A DNA stretch of 19,537 bases from Actinomycetes bacterium (GTDB taxonomy: Bacteria; Actinomycetota; Actinomycetes; S36-B12; UBA10799), in contig JAKOZM010000327.1 of NCBI GenBank assembly GCA_029779995.1, positions 1-19,537 on the forward strand, written 5' to 3'. Position numbers and translations under genes: made by a program. Positions within the stretch are counted from its first letter, which is position 1; each line of letters begins with the position of its first letter. Of this stretch, positions 1-5,753 are shown one piece after another. The notes beneath the pieces are model-generated. The model was not told where the DNA came from. It was given only the letters and a program-made list of their open reading frames with translations, and did no database searches.

Positions 1-104
1 AACGGGCCCGCGGCCAAGTACACCGACGCAGCACGGGCGATTCATCGCGCTGGTCATCCCCGTCTCCCAAACCGCGGCCGCTGGCCTGGCGAAATGGGCA
101 ACCG
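1..104. other. Unassigned left edge
   Basis: I see no convincing gene here. A plus-strand frame is open from the window edge to a TAG at 173-175, but it has no recognisable motif and could be the end of a gene lying outside the window or a chance frame. The stretch from here to about 185 appears to be foreign to the DUF4192 gene that it interrupts. Confidence 0.3.
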
Positions 105-263
105 TCAGACGACTCGTAACCCGCCCTCTCGCCCGACAGGGCACGCCCAAGGCCGCATTGTTACCCCATCGTTAGTCCGGAGAAGCTGGTAGCCGAGCAG
201 ATGCGGGAGGGCGGAGAGCAGGGACTGAGGGCCGGTGATGCGGATGGTGGGGGTGCTGGACAT
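105..263 (-). pseudogene. Truncated DUF4192-like protein, N-terminal fragment
   Basis: A 52-residue open frame follows the first copy of the shared promoter-leader module. Its ATG lies 8 nt behind the GGAG of the leader hairpin. The first 25 residues (TIRITGPQSLLSALPHLLGY) match the characteristic start of DUF4192 proteins, an actinobacterial family of unknown function often seen beside plasmid or ICE genes. Family members are normally well over 100 residues and continue after LLG(F/Y) with a conserved hydrophobic strand. Here the similarity stops at about position 187, and unrelated sequence leads to a TGA at 105-107. I infer the gene has been cut by an insertion or rearrangement whose far side (1-185) I cannot identify. 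A natural short protein is the alternative. Confidence 0.5.
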
Positions 264-271
264 GGGGTCGT

Positions 272-308
272 CTCCTCGCGGAGTCAGGAGCCGATGGTCA
301 GTCGGCTC
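272..308 (-). promoter_or_regulatory. Structured mRNA leader, copy 1 (CTGACCA-loop hairpin plus SD hairpin)
   Basis: On the minus strand GAGCCGA and TCGGCTC (288-308) form a 7-bp stem around the heptaloop CTGACCA. Four bases later CTCC-GCGA-GGAG (272-283) forms a hairpin whose 3' arm is the Shine-Dalgarno sequence of the DUF4192 frame. The loop sequence is identical in all four leaders of the window, while the stem differs with pairing kept. This suggests an RNA-level binding site or switch. Confidence 0.6.
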
Positions 309-326
309 GGGTGGTTGGTGTCTTCG

Positions 327-349
327 ACGCTACCGCCCACCACCGACAA
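327..349 (-). promoter_or_regulatory. PafBC-type (RecA-independent) promoter, copy 1
   Basis: The minus strand reads TTGTCGGTG, eight bases, then TAGCGT. This matches the published mycobacterial RecA-NDp consensus tTGTCRGTG-N8-TAnnnT, which is recognised with the PafBC activator. It is followed by CGAAGACACCAACC, which is shared by all four copies in the window. It faces the truncated DUF4192 gene, with a leader of about 64 nt. Confidence 0.75.
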
Positions 350-375
350 GCGACCCCGGTTCCGACGCCCGGCTC

Positions 376-413
376 CCCCACCGTGGCACCCCATGCCGGC
401 TGCCACGGTGGGG
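376..413. repeat. Intergenic hairpin A, copy 1
   Basis: This is a perfect 13-bp inverted repeat (CCCCACCGTGGCA / TGCCACGGTGGGG) around a 12-nt loop. It sits between the dnaN terminator hairpin and the next promoter. The same hairpin with an identical loop recurs at 1787-1822. It could be a second terminator that insulates adjacent units, or a protein-binding palindrome. Confidence 0.6.
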
Positions 414-416
414 CAT

Positions 417-458
417 ACCGAAGGGCCCCTCCGGGGTGGCCCAGTGGGGCCCTTCGGT
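417..458 (-). terminator. Intergenic hairpin B, copy 1, downstream of dnaN
   Basis: ACCGAAGGGCCCC pairs perfectly (13 bp) with GGGGCCCTTCGGT. The hairpin lies 8 bases beyond the dnaN stop codon. No T-tract follows, which is common for actinobacterial terminators. A near-identical hairpin is at 1827-1870 behind the preceding unit. Confidence 0.7.
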
Positions 459-466
459 GCTGGGGG

Positions 467-1672
467 TCAGCGGGTGAGCCGGACGGGCATGAGCACGTGC
501 CGGTAGTCGGCATCGCCGGCGTCGGTGAGGATCATCGGCCGGTCGGGGGCGGTCAGGTGAAGGGTGACCTCGTCCGCGGTCAGGGTGGTGATCGCGTCGA
601 GGAGGTAGGCCGGGTTGGCGCCGGTGGTCCAGGGCCCGGTCTCGCCAGCGGTGGTGACCGGCAGCGGAGGGGCAGTGACCTTGGCGCGGTCCCCGTCGGT
701 GGCGGGGGCGATGGTCACGGCATCGCTGGTGACGGTGATCGTGACCGGGCTCTTGCCGGCCTTGACGGCTGCGGATAGCGAGGCGGCGCGGGTGGCTGCG
801 TGCAGCAGCTGGTCGCGGGCCAGGGTGACCGTGCGGGTCGGGGTCTGCTCCAGGATCGAGGAGACCTTGGGGTACTCGCCGTCGAGGGTGCGGATCCGCA
901 CGGTGGCGGTGTCATCGGCCAGGGTGAGCCAGGTGGTGCCGGCGATGACGTCGACTCCCAGGCGTGCCTGCGCGCTGGTCAGGCGCGGGAGCAGCTTGGC
1001 CAGGGTGGCCGCGGGGATGAGGACCTTCTCGGTGGTGGTGCCGTTGGCCGGGATTGATCCGGAGGCGAGGCGGTAACGATCCGTGGCGGTCAGGGTCATG
1101 GCGCCCTTGTCGAGGGTGGCGGTGATGCCGGTGAGGATCGGCAGGGTGTCTCCTCGGTCGGCCGCGACGGTGACGCGATCGACCAGGACGCTCAGTGCCT
1201 CGCGGTCGACGACGTGGGTCGGGGCGGTGGTCGCCGGCAGGGCCGGGAAGGCATCGACGGTGACGGTGTCGTCCAGGGGGATGCTGTAGCCGGCGACGTG
1301 CACGACAGGGGTGTGGTCGGGGGTGTCGATGGTGACGTCGAGCTGGTCGACGGTCGCCTTGCGGCTGCCCTTGACTGCGGCCCCCAGGACCTTGGTGAGG
1401 CTGGGGTGGTCCAGCAGCAGCTGACCGGGGCTCGCGCCCGTGGCGGGCAGCGTGACGGTAGCCGCGGTGTCGAAGTCGAAGGTGGTGAGCTCGATCTCGT
1501 CGGCGCGGACGGTGGCCAGGATGCGGCTGAAGACGGGCAGCGGCTTGCGGCCGGCGGCCGGCAGCGCCAGCGTCTTCAGCGCCTCGGCAAGGCCGCGGTA
1601 GCCGGTGGTGAGGGCACCGGTGCTCGGGATCTTCTCGTCGGTCGCCGGACGGCGGGTGGCGGTGGTGGTCAT
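467..1672 (-). CDS. dnaN: DNA polymerase III beta subunit (sliding clamp) paralogue
   Basis: This 401-residue protein has the length and layout of a bacterial beta clamp, with three repeated clamp domains of about 120-130 residues. Diagnostic segments are the middle-domain TATDRYRLASG (about 195-205), the DGEYPKV turn (about 265) that in DnaN precedes the third domain, and the C-terminal LMPVRLTR matching the conserved M-P-x-R-L clamp tail. The clamp encircles DNA and tethers polymerases. A copy with GAGCTGACC-type leader control and its own PafBC-type promoter next to antirestriction and DUF genes is probably a mobile-element paralogue, not the chromosomal gene, which normally sits with dnaA and recF. 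The start is fixed by GGAG 6 nt upstream inside the leader hairpin. Hairpin B terminates it. It may favour replication of the element or damage-tolerant synthesis; that role is inferred. Confidence 0.9.
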   Translation of the reverse strand: MTTTATRRPATDEKIPSTGALTTGYRGLAEALKTLALPAAGRKPLPVFSRILATVRADEIELTTFDFDTAATVTLPATGASPGQLLLDHPSLTKVLGAAVKGSRKATVDQLDVTIDTPDHTPVVHVAGYSIPLDDTVTVDAFPALPATTAPTHVVDREALSVLVDRVTVAADRGDTLPILTGITATLDKGAMTLTATDRYRLASGSIPANGTTTEKVLIPAATLAKLLPRLTSAQARLGVDVIAGTTWLTLADDTATVRIRTLDGEYPKVSSILEQTPTRTVTLARDQLLHAATRAASLSAAVKAGKSPVTITVTSDAVTIAPATDGDRAKVTAPPLPVTTAGETGPWTTGANPAYLLDAITTLTADEVTLHLTAPDRPMILTDAGDADYRHVLMPVRLTR

Positions 1673-1678
1673 GGTCGT

Positions 1679-1717
1679 CTCCTGTCGGAGTCAGGGGCCA
1701 AGTGGTCAGCTCGACCC
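1679..1717 (-). promoter_or_regulatory. Structured mRNA leader, copy 2 (dnaN)
   Basis: The minus strand forms GGGTCGAG/CTTGGCCC (8 bp including two G-T wobbles, 1695-1717) around the loop CTGACCA. Then CTGA is followed by the hairpin CTCC-GACA-GGAG (1679-1690), whose GGAG is the dnaN Shine-Dalgarno sequence. The loop is identical to the other copies; the stem sequence differs from copies 1 and 4. Confidence 0.65.
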
Positions 1718-1736
1718 GGATGGGTTGGTGTCTTCG

Positions 1737-1759
1737 ACGCTACCGCCCACCACCGACAA
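1737..1759 (-). promoter_or_regulatory. PafBC-type promoter, copy 2 (dnaN)
   Basis: The minus strand reads TTGTCGGTG-GTGGGCGG-TAGCGT, a full match to tTGTCRGTG-N8-TAnnnT. It lies about 65 nt upstream of the dnaN start and is followed by the shared CGAAGACACCAACC. It predicts damage-inducible, RecA-independent expression of this clamp. Confidence 0.8.
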
Positions 1760-1786
1760 CACCACCCCCTCCAGGTCGCCGACGCT

Positions 1787-1822
1787 CCCACCGTGGCACC
1801 CCATGCCGGCTGCCACGGTGGG
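1787..1822. repeat. Intergenic hairpin A, copy 2
   Basis: This is a 12-bp perfect stem (CCCACCGTGGCA / TGCCACGGTGGG) with exactly the same 12-nt loop as the copy at 376-413. It lies just upstream of the dnaN promoter. A loop-only remnant (CACCCCATGCCGGCTG) occurs near 2632-2647 in the third intergenic region. Confidence 0.6.
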
Positions 1823-1826
1823 GCAT

Positions 1827-1870
1827 ACCGAAGGGCCCCTCCCGGGATGGTCCGGTGGGGGCCCTTCGGT
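1827..1870 (-). terminator. Intergenic hairpin B, copy 2
   Basis: ACCGAAGGGCCCC pairs with GGGGCCCTTCGGT (13 bp) twelve bases after the zinc-ribbon stop codon. It is the likely terminator of the 2502-1883 transcription unit and is nearly identical to the one behind dnaN. Confidence 0.7.
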
Positions 1871-1882
1871 GTGTGGGGGGAC

Positions 1883-2003
1883 CTAGAGGTCCTCCTCGTC
1901 GGCCGCGCAGCGCCAGCAGATCAGGTCGGCGGGCGGGGTCGCGCCGTCGAGCTGGTCCCCACAGCGGGGGCAGAAGCCGATGTCGAGGTCATCCTCGGGG
2001 CAT
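1883..2003 (-). pseudogene. Small zinc-ribbon protein, broken by a one-base frameshift after the start codon
   Basis: A very strong Shine-Dalgarno (AGGAGGTGA) stands 5 nt before an ATG at 2003. The ATG is followed by CCCC, and the frame then stops after four codons. If the run were CCC, the frame would read a 39-residue protein with FCPRCGDQL and ICWRCA, two CxxC knuckles of a classic zinc ribbon, ending DEEDL at the TAG 1883-1885. The ribbon frame itself has no ATG, GTG or TTG start, so the protein cannot be made in register as written. It is either a recent null mutation or a homopolymer sequencing error. The gene is 34 nt behind 2038-2502 and ends just before hairpin B, so it is the last gene of that unit. 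Confidence 0.6.
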
Positions 2004-2037
2004 GGTGGTCACCTCCTCTCTGATCTGGGCTGTGGGG

Positions 2038-2502
2038 TCAGGCGGCGGACGGGGTCTGCCAGTCCAGGCCGAGGCGGGCCGTGATCCGGTCCAGAATCGC
2101 GGCAGGGTCGGTGATGTTACGGATGAGGACGGCGAGCTCGCCGTCGGTCAGGACGGCTTGGGCGTTGGCGTCGCAGTCGACCTCGTGCATGTCCTTGCCG
2201 GGCTGGTAGCGGCACAGCGTCCCGAGCCACTCGTACTTTGGATCTTCGGTGACGGTGAAGGCGACGTCCTGGCCTTCCTCGCGCAGGGCGGTCAAGACGG
2301 CTTCGGCGGCGTCGCGGCACTCGCCGACGGAGCGCTCTTCGATGTCGACCCAGAGGGGCTGGTCCGGGCGGCTGTTGTCCAGCAGCCAGGTGACGTCGTC
2401 GTCGGTCCAGGGGTCGTCGGTGAACGCGATCGCGGCCATCCGGATGGCCTCTCGGTCGAGGTCCGCCGGCAGCGCCAGGCGGTAGTAGGTGCGGTCTCCC
2501 AT
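2038..2502 (-). CDS. Hypothetical acidic protein of the mobile-element backbone
   Basis: A 154-residue protein that I do not recognise. It is strongly acidic, has no signal peptide or membrane segment, and contains paired cysteines at CRYQPGKDMHEVDC (about 110-123) too far apart for a ribbon. The central part (VGECRDAAEAVLTALREE) looks helical. The start at 2502 is fixed by GGAG in the leader hairpin 9 nt upstream and by the third PafBC-type promoter. It probably forms a two-gene unit with the zinc-ribbon frame that follows, ended by hairpin B. Its promoter places it in the same regulon as dnaN and ardC. Confidence 0.75.
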   Translation of the reverse strand: MGDRTYYRLALPADLDREAIRMAAIAFTDDPWTDDDVTWLLDNSRPDQPLWVDIEERSVGECRDAAEAVLTALREEGQDVAFTVTEDPKYEWLGTLCRYQPGKDMHEVDCDANAQAVLTDGELAVLIRNITDPAAILDRITARLGLDWQTPSAA

Positions 2503-2511
2503 GTCGATCGT

Positions 2512-2550
2512 CTCCTGTCGGAGTCAAGGGCCAAGTGGTCAGCTCGACCC
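2512..2550 (-). promoter_or_regulatory. Structured mRNA leader, copy 3
   Basis: GGGTCGAG-CTGACCA-CTTGGCCC (2528-2550) and CTCC-GACA-GGAG (2512-2523) repeat the copy-2 structures exactly. The linker is TTGA instead of CTGA. The GGAG lies 9 nt before the ATG of the 154-residue protein. Confidence 0.65.
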
Positions 2551-2570
2551 GAGTGGGTTTGGTGTCTTCG

Positions 2571-2593
2571 ACGCTACCGCCCACCACCGACAC
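2571..2593 (-). promoter_or_regulatory. PafBC-type promoter, copy 3
   Basis: The minus strand reads GTGTCGGTG-GTGGGCGG-TAGCGT. Only the first T of the consensus is changed. The N8 spacing and the TAnnnT box are kept, and the shared CGAAGACACCAA follows. It drives the 2502-1883 unit. Confidence 0.75.
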
Positions 2594-2630
2594 TCGACCC
2601 CGGTTCCGACGCACCGAGGTCACCCCCTCG

Positions 2631-2795
2631 TCACCCCATGCCGGCTGGCTCGGGGTCCTCGGCCTTGGGCGTGGGGTAGTGCTGCTCGAGGTGCTCGTCG
2701 ACGAGCTGGTCGAGCTCGCTTTCGGTGGGGGCGGTCAGGGTGGTGGTCTCACCGGTGACGGGGTCGGTGATGTCGGCGACGTGGCGGGTGGTCAT
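2631..2795 (-). CDS. Small hypothetical protein with DPVTGETTTLTAPTE motif
   Basis: This 54-residue frame starts only 3 nt after the stop of the ardC C-terminal half, so it was probably translated with ardC in the intact operon. The sequence begins MTTRHVADITDPVTGETT, then an acidic helix (SELDQLVDEHLEQHY) and an acidic proline-rich tail. Similar short proteins, a beta-hairpin plus helix, are in my experience common beside antirestriction genes of actinobacterial elements, but I assign no function. The 13.6-kb insertion has now separated it from the operon promoter. Its last codons overlap the remnant of the hairpin A loop. Confidence 0.65.
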   Translation of the reverse strand: MTTRHVADITDPVTGETTTLTAPTESELDQLVDEHLEQHYPTPKAEDPEPAGMG

Positions 2796-2798
2796 GGG

Positions 2799-3131
2799 TC
2801 AGTTTCCCTTCTGGTCGGGCCAGGGCCCGTCGGTGATCTTGTTGAACGCGCGGGTGGCTTTGTCGACGGCCTGGTGCATCACGGTGGGATTGCCGCGGGA
2901 CCAGCCGGCGATGTAGCCGGGGCTGAAGGCGTCGACCTGCTCGCGGGTCATCCCCCGGGAGCGGTTGACGAGGTAGGCGGTCATCTCGGCCTCAGTTTCC
3001 ATCTGTCCTCGGTGGCGTTGGTACTCGCTGTAGTCCTGGTCGACGTGGCCGCAGTGGACGTGACCGAGCTCTTTTCTGCACCAGGCACGACGCGGGGCAC
3101 CAAGGCCTACGGCCATGCTTGACAGGTGCAC
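2799..3131 (-). pseudogene. ardC: C-terminal half of the split ArdC-like antirestriction metalloprotease
   Basis: From residue 21 of the open frame (ELGHVHCGHVDQDYSEYQ...) the sequence is the C-terminal metallopeptidase part of an ArdC / ImmA-IrrE-like protein. It holds the second half of the HExxH zinc motif (E-L-G-H), the downstream helix ETEAEMTAYLVNR that carries the third metal ligand, and the GYIAGWSRG segment. The first 20 residues come from the end of the inserted element and are foreign. Codons for A-H that should precede E-L-G-H are at 16629-16634 on the far side of the element. True ardC sequence here is 2799-3065. No proper start or promoter remains, so this half is presumably silent. 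Confidence 0.85.
3066..3083 (+). repeat. Left terminal inverted repeat of the element
   Basis: GAGCTCTTTTCTGCACCA. It matches the right end on the opposite strand at 13 of 18 positions and begins with the hexamer GAGCTC, which encodes E-L of the ardC HExxH motif. Confidence 0.65.
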
Positions 3132-3425
3132 GGTCCTGATCCAGTACGGGGCACGTCGCCTGACTGCGCCGCCAGCGCTATCGGCGTTGATCTGCGCGAC
3201 GGTCGGCGGAAGCGGATCGAACCCGCTGCACTCCGCCCACTTGGGGCTAGGTCGCCGCGTACGTCATGAGGAGCGTCGCCTCGAGTACAAGCGTGGGGGA
3301 TCGCCATCTTCGTCCATGCGGCGAGCAGGAGTGGACACGCGCACAGTCCGATCGTTCAAGCCGATACGAGGCCAACCTCAATCTGCCCCGGGGCGCGCGC
3401 GAAATGCCACAAAGGGAGCCTCATC
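3084..3425. other. Non-coding left end of the element
   Basis: No convincing gene is present in these 340 bases. Short frames on both strands lack ribosome-binding sites and domain features. A TTGACA occurs at 3119-3124 on the plus strand, but no good -10 box stands 16-18 bases downstream. Recombinase arm-binding sites for TnpA and TnpB would be expected in this subterminal stretch, and the promoter of the PIN-GNAT gene should lie here too. Confidence 0.4.
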
Positions 3426-3454
3426 TCCTCCACCATGGACGACATGGTGGAGGA
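3426..3454 (+). promoter_or_regulatory. Perfect inverted repeat over the start codon of the PIN-GNAT gene
   Basis: TCCTCCACCATG and CATGGTGGAGGA form a perfect 12-bp inverted repeat with the 5-nt spacer GACGA. Both candidate ATG codons (3435 and 3444) lie in the repeat. As DNA it could be an operator; as RNA it would bury the start codon. Autoregulation by the ASCH or PIN protein would be a natural explanation, but this is inference. Confidence 0.6.
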
Positions 3455-4967
3455 CGGGGGAACTGGCGCCGCTCGCTTGAGGTTCCTCTTGGACTCAAAC
3501 GTCTTCATCGCTGTAGAGCCGTACTCAGGCGAGCTCGAACAGAATCTGGAGCTTGGTGTCCGCCTGTTGAGGCTAGCGAACGAACAGCGCCACTTGCTGT
3601 GCGTTGCACCTGCTACTCGCGACGACCTCCTTGAGGGAAAGGACGCTGCCCGACGTCGCCAGCGGCTTGCGGAACTCGGAAAGTTCCATCTATTGGCCGA
3701 AGCTCCCGTGACCGCGGACCTGAGGGAGCGGGCCGGTGATAGTGGACCGGGGACGAACGATGAGCGCGATCTTCGCCTGTTGGCTGAATTGGACTCTGGC
3801 GCGGTCACTTACCTCGTAACTGACGACGCTCGCCTCCGTCGACGTGCGGCACGAGCCGGTCTCGGTGATCGAACACTTTCTCTTCCGGATGCGGTCACAC
3901 TGCTCGCAGGCTTCGAACCGACCGAGCTCACTCCACCGCCTCGGGTCAGCACAGTGCCGTGCTACAGCCTCAACCCGGAGGACAAGATTTTCGACGGTCT
4001 CCGGTCTGACTATCCCGAGTTTGACGATTGGTTCGCCAAAGTACGCCAAGAGATTGAGACACGTCGGTGCTTCGTCATCGAGGAGGAAGGAGCTTACGCC
4101 GCCGTAGCCCTGCTGAAACTCGAGGACGATTGCGAGTACGCGATCGAGGAGCCGGTGGTCAAGATCAGCACTTTTAAGGTCTCGGAGGACCACTCGGGAG
4201 TGAAGTACGGGGAGCTGCTGCTCAAAGCAATCCTTCATAGCCTCACCACCACAAATTCGGCGAGCCTGTACGTGGAAGTACTTCCCTCACACCCCGAAGT
4301 CCTCGACTTCCTAGCCGCTTTCGGCTTTCTAGACCAGGGCTACCGGAGCGTGCGTGGCGAGTACGTGGTCACGAAGTCCCTGCGGCCCCCGGCAGAGGAG
4401 ACAGATCGCTCGGATCTTGATCACCACGTGCTGTTTGGACCGCCAGCGCTTCTCGCTCGCCAGCGAATCTTTGCGGTGCCGATCAAACCTCGCTGGCACG
4501 ACCAACTGTTCCCGGAGCAAGCCCCGCCCCAACAGTCCGCACAGCTTGCCCTTTTCGGGTCGGCCGAAACGCAAACCCACCCATGGGGTAACGCGATTCG
4601 CAAGGCCTACCTCTGCAACGCTGCCACGAACCAGGTGGTGGCGGGAGACGTCCTCCTCTTCTATCAGTCCGAAGATCAAACCTTCAGTGCTGTCGGCATC
4701 GTGGAAGACGTTCTCCGGTCCAGCGAGGCTGTCGAGGTCATGCAGTTTGTCGGACGTCGCACCGTCTACACAGGGTCCGAGATCACAGAGATGGCACGGC
4801 GCGCCCGCGGGGTTCTCGCCATCCGGTTCCGGCAAGATCGGTTCCTGGAACCGCCCATCACCTTGGCCGACATGCAACTGGCAGGAGCGCTCAGATCGTG
4901 GCCACAGTCCATCACCTCCCTTCGTCCACAGGGCATGGCCTGGATGCGAGACCTTCTTGTCGGGTAG
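3435..4967 (+). CDS. PIN nuclease - GNAT acetyltransferase - EVE-like fusion protein
   Basis: A 510-residue protein with three recognisable parts. Residues 16-155 are a PIN domain: LLDSNVF with D20, an E in DDLLEG (about 68), D in NDERDLRLLAEL (about 112) and VTDDARLRRRA (about 130), the acidic set of VapC-like ribonucleases. Residues about 170-315 are GNAT-like, with an acetyl-CoA-type stretch VKYGELLLKAIL and VEVLPSHPEVLDFLAAFGF. Residues about 330-510 resemble the PUA-like EVE fold (PWGNAIRKAYL, GDVLLFYQS, SAVGIVEDVL). All three can act on RNA or tRNA, so a tRNA-directed toxin or defence effector is a reasonable guess. An ASCH gene follows 5 nt later. The start is uncertain: ATG 3435 (weak AAAGGGAG upstream), ATG 3444, or a later TTG at 3477. 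Confidence 0.8.
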   Translation: MDDMVEDGGTGAARLRFLLDSNVFIAVEPYSGELEQNLELGVRLLRLANEQRHLLCVAPATRDDLLEGKDAARRRQRLAELGKFHLLAEAPVTADLRERAGDSGPGTNDERDLRLLAELDSGAVTYLVTDDARLRRRAARAGLGDRTLSLPDAVTLLAGFEPTELTPPPRVSTVPCYSLNPEDKIFDGLRSDYPEFDDWFAKVRQEIETRRCFVIEEEGAYAAVALLKLEDDCEYAIEEPVVKISTFKVSEDHSGVKYGELLLKAILHSLTTTNSASLYVEVLPSHPEVLDFLAAFGFLDQGYRSVRGEYVVTKSLRPPAEETDRSDLDHHVLFGPPALLARQRIFAVPIKPRWHDQLFPEQAPPQQSAQLALFGSAETQTHPWGNAIRKAYLCNAATNQVVAGDVLLFYQSEDQTFSAVGIVEDVLRSSEAVEVMQFVGRRTVYTGSEITEMARRARGVLAIRFRQDRFLEPPITLADMQLAGALRSWPQSITSLRPQGMAWMRDLLVG

Positions 4968-4972
4968 CTCTG

Positions 4973-5485
4973 ATGGCCATCCAGCCCCCGTACGCACAGG
5001 CGATCCTCGACGGAACGAAACTGGTCGAGTTCCGCAAGCGCCGACTCGCTGCGGACATCGACACGGTGCTCGTCTATGAGAGCGCGCCAACGAAACGCAT
5101 CGTTGGGCACTTCACTATCGAGCGAACGGAGTCCGGGACACCTCAGGACCTGTGGAGGACGTTCGGGTCCGTCGGTTGTATCGCGCGGGAGGACTACCTC
5201 GCGTACTACGCGCAGAGCGAGCGAGCAGTCGGTTTAGTCGTCAAGCATGTCGAGCGGTACGAGTATCCGGTCGCCCTAGCCGAACTCCGTGATCACCCGG
5301 CAGTGCCGCAGAGCTTCTCTTATCTTCCATTTTCTGCTTTGGCGGAGGCGCGCGCACTTCAGCTCCCCGATCCAGGATGGATCGATCGCGCCCTCGGCCT
5401 GGTGAGCGGCACCGCTGAGACATGTTGGGGATCTAGTCGGCCGAGCTTCTTCCGCGATTCCGTCTCAGCGCTGATCCGTCGGTGA
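4973..5485 (+). CDS. ASCH-domain protein
   Basis: A 170-residue protein opening MAIQPPYAQAILDGTKLVEF, the standard signature of ASCH domains: a strand, a helix with YAxxILxGxK, and then ExR in EFRKRRL. ASCH is a PUA-like RNA-binding fold seen in RNA-modification and regulatory proteins. I chose ATG 4973 because the ASCH fold begins right there, 5 nt after the stop of the PIN-GNAT gene; the longer frame has no sensible upstream start. The pair is probably co-translated. ASCH and EVE both recognise nucleotides, so this small protein may be the antitoxin, the specificity factor or the regulator of its partner. Confidence 0.8.
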   Translation: MAIQPPYAQAILDGTKLVEFRKRRLAADIDTVLVYESAPTKRIVGHFTIERTESGTPQDLWRTFGSVGCIAREDYLAYYAQSERAVGLVVKHVERYEYPVALAELRDHPAVPQSFSYLPFSALAEARALQLPDPGWIDRALGLVSGTAETCWGSSRPSFFRDSVSALIRR

Positions 5486-5753
5486 GAGACCCGACCAACA
5501 GGAACCTGCTGCTCAGAGAATGGCGCTCTGGGGCTGGCCCTTCTGGTCCGCGACGTGCGTCACAGCGCCGCGAAATCGGTAGGGCGGATACCGGTACCTC
5601 GGCGATGCGACGATGTCACGGCCCTCTGGCTCACGCATCGAATAGTGTCGTCGCGGAGGCCAGCGATGGGCGGTCCGCGCCTTTCGTTTCAGGACGCGTC
5701 AGGGCATGCGCACGCACGCGGTGGAGAGGTATCGGCAGAAGGGGGAGGTAGCA
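5486..5753. other. Intergenic stretch between ASCH and DUF4236 genes
   Basis: I see no gene with a supported start. The last bases carry GGGGGAGG, the ribosome-binding site of the DUF4236 gene. No strong hairpin that could end the PIN-ASCH transcript was found. Confidence 0.4.

Noticed and set aside
1214..2023. A 269-codon plus-strand frame
   Set aside because: It is antisense to dnaN and crosses its terminator hairpins and promoter; composition is typical of a shadow frame.
312..2595. The repeated GGTGTCTTCGACGCTACCGC blocks as a CRISPR array
   Set aside because: Copies are more than 800 bp apart, each precedes a gene, and the conserved part matches a promoter.
4329..5090. A 253-codon minus-strand frame
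   Set aside because: It is opposite the PIN-GNAT-EVE and ASCH genes, shows no motif, and would overlap two well-supported genes.
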